The notes beneath the pieces were generated by a model that was given only the letters and a program-made list of their open reading frames with translations, was not told where the DNA came from and searched no databases. This document shows, piece by piece, positions 45,039 to 52,777 of a stretch of DNA of 64,000 bases. The position numbers and the translations under genes are program-made. Position 1 is the first letter of the stretch. Each line of letters starts with the position of its first letter. Origin of the DNA: G963701675 sp963701675 (GTDB taxonomy: Bacteria; Planctomycetota; Planctomycetia; Gemmatales; Gemmataceae); NCBI GenBank assembly GCA_963701675.1, contig OY969623.1, forward strand, positions 1,736,001 to 1,800,000, in the 5' to 3' direction.

Positions 45039-45066
45039 AATATATGGGTTGGAACGATGCTGGCAA
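45039..45066 (-). promoter_or_regulatory. Promoter of leader RNA copy C
   Basis: Minus-strand TTGCCA (45061-45066), 16-bp spacer, TATATT (45039-45044), ending 7-10 bases before the expected RNA start. Spacer length and position match the promoters of copies D and E. Confidence 0.6.
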
Positions 45067-45460
45067 GTGGTCTGTTTTTCCCGTCGAGAGCAACATGATC
45101 CCATGCAACCGGGGAAACGGACACCCATCACCGTTTACCCGTGCACGCTTGCGGTGGCGATGAAAACGCAGGGAGCAACCGAAGCGGCAATCTGCTAAGG
45201 GATCGCGCTCTGTTCCTGATGGGCCGTTTATAACTATGATTGAATCCCAGTCCGGGGAGGGTTGGGCGCAGGCGGGCGATCAAGTCAGGGAAGGGTTTAC
45301 CGGGAGACAAGCCTGTTCTAAACGGCGAAGCCGCTCCTGCAAGAACGCGGATCACTTTCGAAGAGGATAGAGGAAACCTTGTGAGGCCAAGGATTTGGAC
45401 GGCCGTCAACATGGACTGCTTGGACGTATCCGGTTTTACGAGGCGCAGGTTAAACCCAAC
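45067..45460. other. No gene recognised
   Basis: No supportable ORF or RNA. It lies between leader copy C and the next minus-strand gene; the frame at 45128-45412 minus has no family resemblance. Confidence 0.35.
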
Positions 45461-45751
45461 TTAGATTGTTGTTTGGGACGGACATGCCGATTTTCGCTCC
45501 GAGCAAACCCTCATTAGCTTTCGACCAGCTCGCTCAGGCGTGTGGGTCTTCTCCTTAATTTTGCGGCCCACATCCTCGACCTTCTCCTTTGCCTTTCCCT
45601 TGTCCTCTTGGATCCTGTCCTGGTCGACCGTGACCGTGATGCTGGTCTTTTGGTCCCCGCTGTCTGTAGAAAGGCGAAACCAGCCTAGGTAGAATCCCAA
45701 GCCGACGACGCCGACGACGACTAGAGCGAATACGACAAGCAACCGCTTCAT
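45461..45751 (-). CDS. Small membrane-anchored hypothetical protein, 96 residues
   Basis: An N-terminal membrane helix (LLVVFALVVVGVVGLGFYLG) is followed by a charged, coiled-coil-like tail (VDQDRIQEDKGKAKEKVEDV, GRKIKEKTH). The last 20 residues (RVCSERKSACPSQTTI) are atypical, so the 3' end may be altered. The start has GGAGGAGATCAGC. The family is unknown. Confidence 0.6.
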   Translation of the reverse strand: MKRLLVVFALVVVGVVGLGFYLGWFRLSTDSGDQKTSITVTVDQDRIQEDKGKAKEKVEDVGRKIKEKTHTPERAGRKLMRVCSERKSACPSQTTI

Positions 45752-45799
45752 GCTGATCTCCTCCGAGAGCTAGGCCACGCCGGACGGTGGCATTGCCCG

Positions 45800-46243
45800 C
45801 TACTTCTTGTCGACCGTGATTTTGAACTCATTTGAGCCGACGGCGCCTTTTGTGGGCGTGCCTTTTACCTTGATCGTGAAATCGCCCAAGGCGGCGTCAT
45901 CTGCGGCCTTAACCGTAAACTTTGCTTCCGTGTCCCCTTTCTTGATGACGGGGCTTGCGGGTTCAATCGTGACTCCCTTGGCCACGTTCTCGAACTTGAG
46001 CGTCACGTCTTCGTCAAAGTTTTTGCCCCGTCGGATGCTGATTGCGACCTGCTTTGCCTCGCCTTGTTTGAGCTTCGTTGAGAAATTCGGGACGTCCAGC
46101 GTAAACGTCTCCTCGGCTTGGCCGACGACAGGCTTCTTGTCGGTCGCGCCTGTCGCTCCCGGGCCGCCCTGCGTGCCCTTTTTTTCACAGCCGACCGACG
46201 TTAATACCGCTGCCACGAGCAAACCTGCACACAAGCTTTTCAC
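45800..46243 (-). CDS. Lipoprotein with Ig-like domain, 147 residues
   Basis: GTG start. The signal peptide ends in a lipobox (LLVAAVLTSVGC, Cys at about 19). The mature part is a Gly/Thr-rich linker followed by one beta-sandwich domain (FSTKLKQGEAKQVAISIRRG, VTLKFENVAKGVTIEPASPV, GDFTIKVKGTPTKG) of the DUF11/COG1470 style. It is probably anchored in a membrane and exposed. The function is unknown. Confidence 0.75.
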   Translation of the reverse strand: MKSLCAGLLVAAVLTSVGCEKKGTQGGPGATGATDKKPVVGQAEETFTLDVPNFSTKLKQGEAKQVAISIRRGKNFDEDVTLKFENVAKGVTIEPASPVIKKGDTEAKFTVKAADDAALGDFTIKVKGTPTKGAVGSNEFKITVDKK

Positions 46244-46644
46244 GGTAGATTATCCTTTCAAAAAGAACGCATCGCGAGCGCCGACTCGCAAACGTGATCC
46301 ACACGTACTCATGAACCACAAATACTCCGTAAACATGATCCGCCGCTGCGTCGTTTATTCCTGGTTCCGCCTTGTTACTCTTGCAGCGCCGTGTAACGGC
46401 CGCGCGAATCGCGTGTTCCTAATCCGAAAGTTCAAGCCCGCGTGCGTCAGTCGCAGACGCTTCCCCCCGCGGTTCGGGCCGCGAGCGGTGCTCTTCAAGG
46501 CATCAGCGCTGCTGACAAACCACGTCACCCTGTGCAACGATTTAGGTTGTCCGCGGATAGGTGCAAAGACCGAGGCTTTTTCGAAGCCAGCCGACAGGGC
46601 GAAGTTTCCCCTGAAGAATCCGTATTTATTCCACAGGACACTTC
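46244..46644. other. No gene recognised
   Basis: A minus-strand frame (46355-46666) exists but overlaps the 29-residue peptide gene and has no start signal. No hairpin stands out. Confidence 0.35.
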
Positions 46645-46734
46645 TTACCGTCCTCTGCGGCTCCAAAAATAGCCACCCCCGCCGAACAGAAGCAGCAGCA
46701 CGACGACCAAGATGACGATCTCAAGAGTACCCAT
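46645..46734 (-). CDS. 29-residue single-helix membrane peptide (copy 1)
   Basis: MGTLEIVILVVVLLLLFGGG-GYFWSRRGR: one membrane helix with a GGGG turn and a basic end. It is nearly identical to the peptide at 51219-51308 (MGTLEIVILVVVLLLLFGGG-GYFWNRRRA), with many synonymous differences in the DNA, which supports selection on the protein. Purine-rich GAGAGAAAGATT precedes the ATG. It is similar in design to DUF3309-type mini-proteins. Confidence 0.7.
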   Translation of the reverse strand: MGTLEIVILVVVLLLLFGGGGYFWSRRGR

Positions 46735-46815
46735 AATCTTTCTCTCGCTTGGGCGAAAACCAGGCCGGCTTCGGCCCTAAACCAAACCCGTTCCCGTTCG
46801 CACACAGTTACAACT

Positions 46816-46992
46816 TCACTTGCGCACTTTTTTCACGGCTTGCTCGACCTTGTCGACGGCCTTCTTGGCGATTTGCTTGACCTTGCCGATCGTCTGGTCG
46901 GTCTTGCCTTCCGCGCGAAGCTCGTCATTGCCGGTCAACGCGCCGGCGGCTTCCTTGAGTCGGCCCTTCACTACGTCTGTCTTGCCACTCAT
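46816..46992 (-). CDS. CsbD family stress-response protein, under leader RNA control
   Basis: 58 residues: MSGKTDVVKGRLKEAAGALT, GNDELRAEGKTDQTIGKVKQ, then a Lys-rich amphipathic helix, the full CsbD pattern. CsbD proteins are small, abundant, general-stress-induced proteins of unknown mechanism. The start at 46992 has TAGGAGTCACCATC. The terminator of leader RNA copy D ends only 43 bases upstream of the ATG. Confidence 0.9.
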   Translation of the reverse strand: MSGKTDVVKGRLKEAAGALTGNDELRAEGKTDQTIGKVKQIAKKAVDKVEQAVKKVRK

Positions 46993-47034
46993 GATGGTGA
47001 CTCCTATTGCTAGAGGTTGTTGAGAACTCCGAGC

Positions 47035-47190
47035 AAAAAAAACCGACGGGTTCAAATGCCCTGAAGCATTCGAACCCGTCGGTTTACTCTACTGGCGCCC
47101 CGGCACGTCCGGGTTGCCCTTTAGCTAGTCTTCCAACGATTTCAACTCAATCATTGATCGGAGCCAACTTAAAGTTCACTAGGGCTCCAC
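47035..47190 (-). promoter_or_regulatory. Structured leader RNA with intrinsic terminator, copy D
   Basis: 5' hairpin GGAGCC..GGCTCC, ATCGTTGGAAGACTAG, TAAAGGGCAACCCGG, AGAGTAAACC and terminator ACCGACGGGTTC / GAACCCGTCGGT (47042-47083) plus eight T. The terminator stem differs in sequence from the other copies but stays paired, and CGTTGG can still pair with its 5' arm CCGACG. The GACGA strand of the internal helix is not conserved here. Confidence 0.75.
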
Positions 47191-47200
47191 CACCAGTCTT

Positions 47201-47228
47201 ATTGTAAGCCTCTGAGCGGGGAACGCAA
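47201..47228 (-). promoter_or_regulatory. Promoter of leader RNA copy D
   Basis: Minus-strand TTGCGT (47223-47228), 16-bp spacer, TACAAT (47201-47206). The sequence around it matches the promoter of copy E. The ISNCY-type element was inserted 15 bases upstream of the -35 box. Confidence 0.65.
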
Positions 47229-47243
47229 GTTGATCGTTGTTCG

Positions 47244-48690
47244 CTGTCCCAGCACAATAGAAATGTCCGCGTTTAGTGCACATTAGAAATGTCCGCTTTT
47301 GGATTCTTCAGTTTAAAGCGTCGCCACGGATGATTCGGAGGCGGCTTGCATGGTTTCCGCAACACCGGGGTGGGTGCCGGAACGGAAGGAGGGCGTAGCC
47401 CGACTGGAGTTCCGGCACCCACCCCGCTCGCAGCCATCGTGGGTGCGGTGCCCCGACGCGATCTTGGTGCTTGGATTTCGTGCCACTTCAAATACTGTTG
47501 GCGAAAACGGATCCGCAGCGTTCCGTCCCGACGCTCTTCCAAAAGCACCCGTCCGCCACGCAAGCCGGGCAACGCCGGCGGCTCCAATTGAAACAACCGG
47601 TTGGACCACCGCACCGTGTAGTCATTCGCCACTGTCCGCTGATGCTGGGGACATAAAATCACCGCCAAATCGTTCCGTAGGCCCAGCAGTCGATGTGCGT
47701 TGCTCTTCTCCGCCGGTCGGACCGTGAACCGCCGGTTGTATTCGGGGACCAACTGCCGTCGCAACACGTCATTGGCCTGAGCCCGTGTCGTCACGCCTAA
47801 GAGCCGAAGCTCCTTCACCCACCGGTCTTGGGCCAGGCCGAAAAAACGTTCCACCCGACCCTTGGCCTGAGGACTATGTGCCAAGATCAATCTCACATCC
47901 AATTCCTTCAATGCTCGGCCAAATTGCGTCAAGCCGTCGACCGCCCGGCCCTTACTTTGCCACTGGAAAACACTGTCGCGATCGGTGTACAACGCCAGCG
48001 GCCGACCATGCCGCCGCAGCCACCGTTCCGTCAAATCCATGTAGCTTTCCACCGTCTCGCCCGGAAAAAAACCCGCGTCGATCCGGTTGGTGGCGTCGTC
48101 GATCATGGTCATCAGCACCATCGTCTCGCCGCGTCCTTCGAGCCAGTCGTGCAGCGACGTGTCCATCTGCACCAACTCGCCGAAACACGAGCGTCGCGGT
48201 CGGCGCCGTCGATGCACGTCGCGTTGGCGCCGTCGCTGCCACAGCCCCTCCGTCAGCAGCCAACGCCGCAACGTCTCGTGCGACACTCCCAGGTCGAGCT
48301 CGGCCAATTTCTCGCTGGCCAAGGTCGGCCCAAAGTCCGCAAAATGCTGGCGATATTTGGCCAACACGGTCTCACGCAGATCCGCCGCCAAGCGCCGATT
48401 CGACGGCCGTCCGCGGAGCCGATGGACCACGCCGACGTCTCCCTCAACCTCCAGGCGGCGTTGAATCCGACGCACTTGCCGTACCGTCAGTTGCAACAGT
48501 CGCGCCGCTTCGGCTTGCGTCCGCTTCCCGTGCCGAACCGACTCTATAATCTTCAACCGATCCCGTTCCCGCTGACTCATCTCGATCCGGTCTGGACTCC
48601 GCTCCATCGGAAATGTCCTCCTGGTACCTCCTTGCCCAAGAGGACATTTCTACTTTGCTAAGACCGGACATTTCTATTGTGGTTTGACAG
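47244..48690 (-). mobile_element. ISNCY/IS1202-type insertion sequence, 1447 bp, 14-bp target duplication
   Basis: The ends are inverted repeats of 25 bp with about 4 mismatches (CTGTC....CACAATAGAAATGTCC). Directly outside both ends is the repeat TTGATCGTTGTTCG (47230-47243 and 48691-48704). One complete transposase gene is inside. Second, subterminal copies of GAAATGTCC lie inside each end, as transposase-binding repeats often do. Confidence 0.85.
47273..48607 (-). CDS. ISNCY-family DDE transposase, 444 aa
   Basis: An intact protein. The N-terminal helix-turn-helix region (GKRTQAEAARLLQLTVRQVR) is followed by a DDE/rve integrase core with Asp in LVQMDTSLHDWLEGRG, Asp in LYTDRDSVF and Glu in SPQAKGRVERFFG, then a C-terminal basic tail with Pro-rich repeats (PSVPAPTPVLRKPCKPPPNH). 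The ISNCY family has this D-D-E layout and length. The element looks intact and potentially active. Confidence 0.88.
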   Translation of the reverse strand: MERSPDRIEMSQRERDRLKIIESVRHGKRTQAEAARLLQLTVRQVRRIQRRLEVEGDVGVVHRLRGRPSNRRLAADLRETVLAKYRQHFADFGPTLASEKLAELDLGVSHETLRRWLLTEGLWQRRRQRDVHRRRRPRRSCFGELVQMDTSLHDWLEGRGETMVLMTMIDDATNRIDAGFFPGETVESYMDLTERWLRRHGRPLALYTDRDSVFQWQSKGRAVDGLTQFGRALKELDVRLILAHSPQAKGRVERFFGLAQDRWVKELRLLGVTTRAQANDVLRRQLVPEYNRRFTVRPAEKSNAHRLLGLRNDLAVILCPQHQRTVANDYTVRWSNRLFQLEPPALPGLRGGRVLLEERRDGTLRIRFRQQYLKWHEIQAPRSRRGTAPTMAASGVGAGTPVGLRPPSVPAPTPVLRKPCKPPPNHPWRRFKLKNPKADISNVH

Positions 48691-48777
48691 TTGATCGTTG
48701 TTCGGCGGGCTCAATGCGACTTGGGCGACCGTGTGCGATTTCGACAGCGACGGCGCGGCGGCACACTTGACCCGGGC

Positions 48778-48932
48778 ATTCGCTACACCGCCGGTGCCTC
48801 ACCCCGCGCCATGCTTACGGCCGACCTGAACGCGGATGGGAACGTCGATTTGGCAATCGCCGACGACGTCGCCAACACAGCCAATGTAATTCTCGGCCTG
48901 GGTGACGGCACGCTATCAACACCGACTCGACT
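48778..48932 (+). pseudogene. FG-GAP/VCBS repeat fragment
   Basis: One and a half FG-GAP repeats (IRYTAGASPRAMLTADLNAD, GNVDLAIADDVANTANVILG, LGDGTLSTPTR) without signal sequence or further repeats. The fragment begins close to the ISNCY-type element and is joined to unrelated sequence on both sides. Confidence 0.65.
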
Positions 48933-48988
48933 GACTTCCCGACCACGGGATGCCTCTGATGACAGGTCTTCCATGAAGGTAGATCGCC

Positions 48989-49201
48989 GTGAATCCCCAG
49001 TCAGATCAGTTATCGAAAATCACGAACAGGATCGTGCGTCGGAAAGAACGGATTGCCAAGTGGCACAGGGAAGCCGATGCAGTCGAAAGCTCGTGGACCG
49101 GTGGGGCTGAATACAGAAAGTTCTGCGAAGGAATGTCTGGGGCGGCCCGAGAGAAAAAAGCGGAACTTGAGGCAGAGTTGAAACAACTTTATACGCAATG
49201 A
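48989..49201 (+). CDS. Hypothetical protein, 70 residues
   Basis: GTG start preceded by GAAGGTAGATCGCC. The translation (KITNRIVRRKERIAKWHREA, WTGGAEYRKFCEGMSGAARE, KKAELEAELKQLYTQ) is charged and helical, possibly a short coiled coil. No family is recognised. It ends 66 bases before the promoter of leader copy E. Confidence 0.5.
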   Translation: MNPQSDQLSKITNRIVRRKERIAKWHREADAVESSWTGGAEYRKFCEGMSGAAREKKAELEAELKQLYTQ

Positions 49202-49267
49202 TCCACCTTACGAGATACCTGCGCACAGTGGACCGAGGAAGCGCGATCGTCTGGAACAACGATCCAC

Positions 49268-49295
49268 TTGCGTTCTGCGCTCCGAGGCGTACAAT
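49268..49295 (+). promoter_or_regulatory. Promoter of leader RNA copy E
   Basis: TTGCGT (49268-49273), 16-bp spacer, TACAAT (49290-49295); the leader hairpin begins 12 bases later. The same arrangement and flanking sequence occur at copy D. Confidence 0.7.
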
Positions 49296-49305
49296 AAAAC
49301 TGTGA

Positions 49306-49465
49306 GCGGAGCACTACCGAAGTTCAAGTCGGCTCCGGCCAATGTTTGAGTGGAAGTCGTCGGATGACTAGATGAAGGGCACCCCACTGAGCCGGGGGGC
49401 CCGTTGACGAGTATGCCGACGTGGTCGAATACCTTAGGGTATTGGACCACGTCGGCTTTTTTTTT
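49306..49465 (+). promoter_or_regulatory. Structured leader RNA with intrinsic terminator, copy E (plus strand)
   Basis: 5' hairpin GCGGAGC..GGCTCCG, GTCGTCGGATGACTAG, GAAGGGCACCCC, CCGGGGGGCCC, GTTGACGAGTATGCC and terminator 49415-49456 (GCCGACGTGG / CCACGTCGGC) plus nine T. Both alternative helices (TCGTC/GACGA and CGTCGG/CCGACG) are present. The following start codon is 52 bases away. Confidence 0.8.
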
Positions 49466-49516
49466 GTTCTACTCACTATGAAGGGCACGCGTGCCCTCTT
49501 CAAAAAGGAGCAACTC

Positions 49517-50005
49517 ATGGCTGTCGGAAGTTTGACCCAAGAAGCGAAGGACAAATCGACGGAGGTCAAATCGTTCGCCGCCTCAGACAACGAGGCGAAA
49601 GGGACGGTTCAAGAACTGTCTTCCTCGGTGGCCCAAACACTGCAAGACGTGGCCTCCAATGTTAGCCACAAGGCCCAGGATTGGGCTTCCAACGTAGCCG
49701 ACAAGGCCCAGGAGACGGCATCGGCCGCCGTGGAGAAGACCAACGATGGCATCGCGGCGGTAGGCCACCAGATGAACGCAATCGGCGGCACGGTCCGCAG
49801 AGCCGTTCCCCAGAATGGCGTGATCGGCTCGGCCGCGGCGACGGTGGCGGACAACCTACAAGCAGGCGGCCGCTATCTGGAGGGGCACGGCCTTCAGGAT
49901 ATGGGCAAGGACTTTACCTCCATACTTCGGCAGTATCCCATCCAGTCGGTGCTCGTCGGTTTCGGGCTCGGCTGCTTGCTGGGTATGACGTTGAGAAGGA
50001 GATAA
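49517..50005 (+). CDS. LEA-like/YqjD-type membrane-anchored stress protein, 162 aa
   Basis: Long amphipathic 11-mer-like repeats (VAQTLQDVASNVSHKAQDWA, SNVADKAQETASAAVEKTND) as in late-embryogenesis-abundant proteins and YqjD/ElaB. A C-terminal glycine-rich membrane helix follows (VLVGFGLGCLLGMTLRRR). The start at 49517 has AAAAAGGAGCAACTC. It is the first of three clustered genes for membrane-associated proteins (gaps of 3 and 19 bases). Leader RNA copy E controls this operon. Confidence 0.75.
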   Translation: MAVGSLTQEAKDKSTEVKSFAASDNEAKGTVQELSSSVAQTLQDVASNVSHKAQDWASNVADKAQETASAAVEKTNDGIAAVGHQMNAIGGTVRRAVPQNGVIGSAAATVADNLQAGGRYLEGHGLQDMGKDFTSILRQYPIQSVLVGFGLGCLLGMTLRRR

Positions 50006-50008
50006 CCC

Positions 50009-50446
50009 GTGTCCGAGAATCATCAGGTCGACGCACCGCCAGGCGTTGCCTCGCTAGTCGGGGGCATCCTTGAGGACGCGCAGAAATTGGTCCGGCAAGA
50101 GGTAGCCCTGGCCCAGCGTGAAGTCGCCCAGGCATGGGATAAGGCGAAGACAGGGGTGGCGCTGCTCGCCAGCGCGCTCGCGGTCTGCAGTGTTGTAGGT
50201 GTCTTGCTGGGTTATATGCTCGTGAGACTGCTCCAGCAGTATCTCCTGCCCAACCACGAATGGGTATGTTTTGGCATCGTGGGAGGCTTGGTCGCGCTCT
50301 TCGGCGTTGTGTTGATCTACTGCGGCCTCAACCAAATCAACCAAGTGCATCTGTCGCTCCCGCAGACGGCCGAAACGCTCCGCGAGGACGCGCAGGTGGT
50401 TAGCGAGCCGGTGTCGGGAGGTCGATCTTCCACACCCCACTCTTGA
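50009..50446 (+). CDS. Phage-holin-family (PF07332-like) membrane protein, 145 aa
   Basis: GTG start. An N-terminal amphipathic segment (VASLVGGILEDAQKLVRQEV, ALAQREVAQAWDKAKTGVAL) is followed by two membrane helices (LLASALAVCSVVGVLLGYML and VCFGIVGGLVALFGVVLIYC), the layout of the actinophage-holin-superfamily-III/YqjE proteins. In such operons (YqjD-YqjE-like) they are envelope-stress membrane proteins rather than holins. It begins 3 bases after the previous stop. Confidence 0.8.
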   Translation: MSENHQVDAPPGVASLVGGILEDAQKLVRQEVALAQREVAQAWDKAKTGVALLASALAVCSVVGVLLGYMLVRLLQQYLLPNHEWVCFGIVGGLVALFGVVLIYCGLNQINQVHLSLPQTAETLREDAQVVSEPVSGGRSSTPHS

Positions 50447-50465
50447 AACGCTGAGGAGAACCTTC

Positions 50466-51119
50466 ATGGAAGCAGTACACGAGCTGGCTGAACAGACGTC
50501 TGACGAAATGCGCGAGGAGATCGACTGCACCCGTTCCGACTTGGCGGAGAAGCTGGAAGCGCTGGAGGATCGAGTGATGGGCACTGTCCAAAGCGCCCAG
50601 GAAACGGTGGAGGATTCGATCCAGATCGCCAAGGATACCGTGGCCACGGTCAAGCGCAACTTCGACATCAAGTATCAGGTCGAGCGGCACCCCTGGGCCA
50701 TGGTGGGCGGTTGTTTTCTTGCCGGGCTGGCACTTGGCGGCCTGTTCTTAAGGGTACGCCGGCGCTCCGGGCAGGCCCCGAATCGCTTGGCTGGGAATGA
50801 GATACCTCGGGCAGGAAGCCCGTGTTTATTTACCGAGCAGCGTGGCAACGGCAGCTTTGCCACCGGCGCTATGCCCCAGTACCAGTCACCGCCACCGAGT
50901 CGGCCTGGCCTGTTCGACCTATTCAATGACGAAATCACTCAGGTCAAAGGGATGGCCATCGGCTACATCATGGGACTGGCACGGGATGCCATCAAAGATG
51001 CCGTGCCACAATGTGCGGCCCAGATCGATGAGGTGATGAACAGCGTCGCGACGAAATTGGGGAGCAAGCGTGTCCAACCGCATTCGTTACCGGAAGCCGA
51101 ATTGGGTTGTCGGTCCTGA
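50466..51119 (+). CDS. DUF3618-like membrane protein with C-terminal extension, 217 aa
   Basis: The N-terminal region (SDEMREEIDCTRSDLAEKLE, ALEDRVMGTVQSAQETVEDS) matches DUF3618-style helices, followed by VERHPWAMVGGCFLAGLALG-GLFL (conserved HPW plus membrane helix). A Pro-rich linker and a second helical domain (DEITQVKGMAIGYIMGLARD, QIDEVMNSVATKLGS) end the protein. It is the third gene of the operon under leader copy E. The ribosome-binding site is GAGGAGAACCTTC. Confidence 0.75.
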   Translation: MEAVHELAEQTSDEMREEIDCTRSDLAEKLEALEDRVMGTVQSAQETVEDSIQIAKDTVATVKRNFDIKYQVERHPWAMVGGCFLAGLALGGLFLRVRRRSGQAPNRLAGNEIPRAGSPCLFTEQRGNGSFATGAMPQYQSPPPSRPGLFDLFNDEITQVKGMAIGYIMGLARDAIKDAVPQCAAQIDEVMNSVATKLGSKRVQPHSLPEAELGCRS

Positions 51120-51218
51120 GAGCTGCGGCGTTTATTAACATTCGGAATAATGGGCGGTGCGTACTCCGACCCTATTTTTTGAAACCAGACTGGTTTTCGC
51201 CCGTGGGAGAGAGAGATT

Positions 51219-51308
51219 ATGGGTACTCTTGAGATCGTCATTTTGGTCGTCGTTCTGCTGCTACTGTTCGGCGGTGGCGGTTATTTTTGGAACCGCCGCA
51301 GAGCGTAA
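51219..51308 (+). CDS. 29-residue single-helix membrane peptide (copy 2)
   Basis: MGTLEIVILVVVLLLLFGGG-GYFWNRRRA, a duplicate of the peptide at 46645-46734 on the other strand. GGGAGAGAGAGATT is a good ribosome-binding site. It lies 99 bases after the three-gene membrane operon and before a terminator hairpin, so it may be the operon's last gene. Confidence 0.7.
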   Translation: MGTLEIVILVVVLLLLFGGGGYFWNRRRA

Positions 51309-51392
51309 GGATTCTCGGTACTTCCTGCGACAGGCAAAAATCCGGACTTCGAGAAGGGCTGCCTAAGTCAACGATTACAACCTGTCTAGCGG

Positions 51393-51422
51393 CCCGGCAG
51401 CTATGCGGCAGCCGGGTTCTTT
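51393..51422 (+). terminator. Intrinsic terminator after the small membrane peptide
   Basis: CCCGGC / GCCGGG arms with a 12-nt loop, then TTCTTT. Confidence 0.55.
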
Positions 51423-51566
51423 GGCAACCCGAGCCTGTCCAACATCGTTCCACTGCCTCCGCGTTCCTGAGCGACCTGTCGCGAAGACCGGCGGTGTCTC
51501 AAACGGATGTTGTACTCTGACCTGCCCGTCAACTGCGGGTAGTGATACCATTTGGCATTTGGTTGT
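51423..51566. other. Possible IS630-end remnant
   Basis: CTGCCCGTCAACT at about 51520 matches the inner part of the right end of the IS630 element at 55925-55940. No gene is present. Confidence 0.3.
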
Positions 51567-51788
51567 TCAGTGCCATCGTTCGTCTGGTGCCTCACGCCAA
51601 TCTGCGTCCTTGACGCCGTAGTCCTGACGGCACGCACACTTGGCCATATCGACATTGTCTTGAAGCTGATCGCGACATGGCCCCCTTGCGTCAGGGGAGT
51701 CAAAAACGTTGACGTAGGTTCCTTCCATCGACTCTTCAAGCAGAATTCGGTATACCCCAGGCTTGTTTAAGACCACTTCCAAGGCCAT
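51567..51788 (-). CDS. Hypothetical protein, 73 residues, downstream of the IS1-type transposase
   Basis: The start at 51788 has AGGAACGTGTT and lies 12 bases after the transposase stop on the same strand, so it is co-transcribed with it. The translation MALEVVLNKPGVYRILLEES, MEGTYVNVFDSPDARGPCRD, QLQDNVDMAKCACRQDYGVK looks like a compact alpha-beta protein with three Cys. No family is recognised; possibly a passenger gene of the element. Confidence 0.55.
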   Translation of the reverse strand: MALEVVLNKPGVYRILLEESMEGTYVNVFDSPDARGPCRDQLQDNVDMAKCACRQDYGVKDADWREAPDERWH

Positions 51789-51802
51789 AACACGTTCCTG
51801 AT

Positions 51803-52684
51803 TCAAACCGGAACCGCCTCTAGTTCGGCCATCAAGTCCGCGAACGTCCAGAAGCGACTCGTAACACCGGCGGCCATCGCTGGGGTAATCCGCATCTTGC
51901 CGGGCCTCCAACAGAAATTGTAGTGAGCCATGTGCAACGCAATCGCTGCCTCTAGGTTCTCCAGCTTTTTCGAGAAGCCGAGCGACAGCCGGGCAAAGCG
52001 CCGGATGAACGTCCGGACCGTCAAGTTATTCCTTTCGACGTGGCTGGTGCATATCGTCCGCTCTTCCGTTTCGTCTATCCCCTTTACGCCGCGCCGGAAG
52101 GTTCCAACCATCTCGGAAGGGGTGTATATGATGTTCGCGTTCCGGTAGTCCTTTATGATCGTACCGAACTTTGCATAAGGCCCAAACGCTAGGTCAACGG
52201 CTTCCGGGTATCCAGGGAAACCATCGGTAGAAATCTGAATGATCCGCCGGTACTCACCCGGCCGGAAGTCGTGCGGATTCGATTCATGGATTGTCGGCCA
52301 TTCCAGGCAGCTCGCAAGGTCCATCATGAATCGGCGCGCGTTGTCCGCAGAACGCTTGCCAACAAGGAACGTCGGAATCAGTTTCGTTTTCTGGTCAAGC
52401 GCGGTCCATAGGTACATATCGCCGATGTCGCTGCGATAGGTCCGTTCGTCGGTCGTCAAACGTGCCTGCTTTTTTTGGACAAACGTCCAAGCCTCATCCG
52501 CCTCAACGTGCTCCAGGGTGAGATTCTGAAACAGCCTATCCATGACGCTTTGCGCCCGGCGACCCGCCCACACAAGTTGACGGAGAACGCTAGGGATGTT
52601 GGTCCCCATCAACCGCGTAACGGACCGAATCGAGTTGCCTTCGACCAGCAGCCGCAGGATTATGTCCCGCTTTTCCTTGCTCAT
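51803..52684 (-). CDS. IS1-family (planctomycete type) transposase, 293 aa
   Basis: An N-terminal helix-turn-helix (KRDIILRLLVEGNSIRSVTR) is followed by the IS1/InsAB-type DDE core: VEADEAWTFVQKKQ (first acid), ISTDGFPGYPEAVDLAFG (second) and CTSHVERNNLTVRTFIRRFA (HVERNNLT is characteristic), then MAHYNFCWRPGKMRITPAMA. The chosen start at 52684 begins MSKEKRD; an in-frame ATG at 52768 adds 28 residues. Planctomycete genomes hold many such long IS1-like genes in one frame. Confidence 0.85.
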   Translation of the reverse strand: MSKEKRDIILRLLVEGNSIRSVTRLMGTNIPSVLRQLVWAGRRAQSVMDRLFQNLTLEHVEADEAWTFVQKKQARLTTDERTYRSDIGDMYLWTALDQKTKLIPTFLVGKRSADNARRFMMDLASCLEWPTIHESNPHDFRPGEYRRIIQISTDGFPGYPEAVDLAFGPYAKFGTIIKDYRNANIIYTPSEMVGTFRRGVKGIDETEERTICTSHVERNNLTVRTFIRRFARLSLGFSKKLENLEAAIALHMAHYNFCWRPGKMRITPAMAAGVTSRFWTFADLMAELEAVPV

Positions 52685-52777
52685 CTTGTTCACAGCAATC
52701 CGCCTTTCGCCTTTGTGGCGGATCGCTAGAATGAAGTTCTCTACGCTGCATTCTGGCTTAACCGCCAAGTGTAGTTG

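Noticed and set aside
51515..51545. Right end of another IS630 element
   Set aside because: Only 13 bases match and there is no partner end or transposase.
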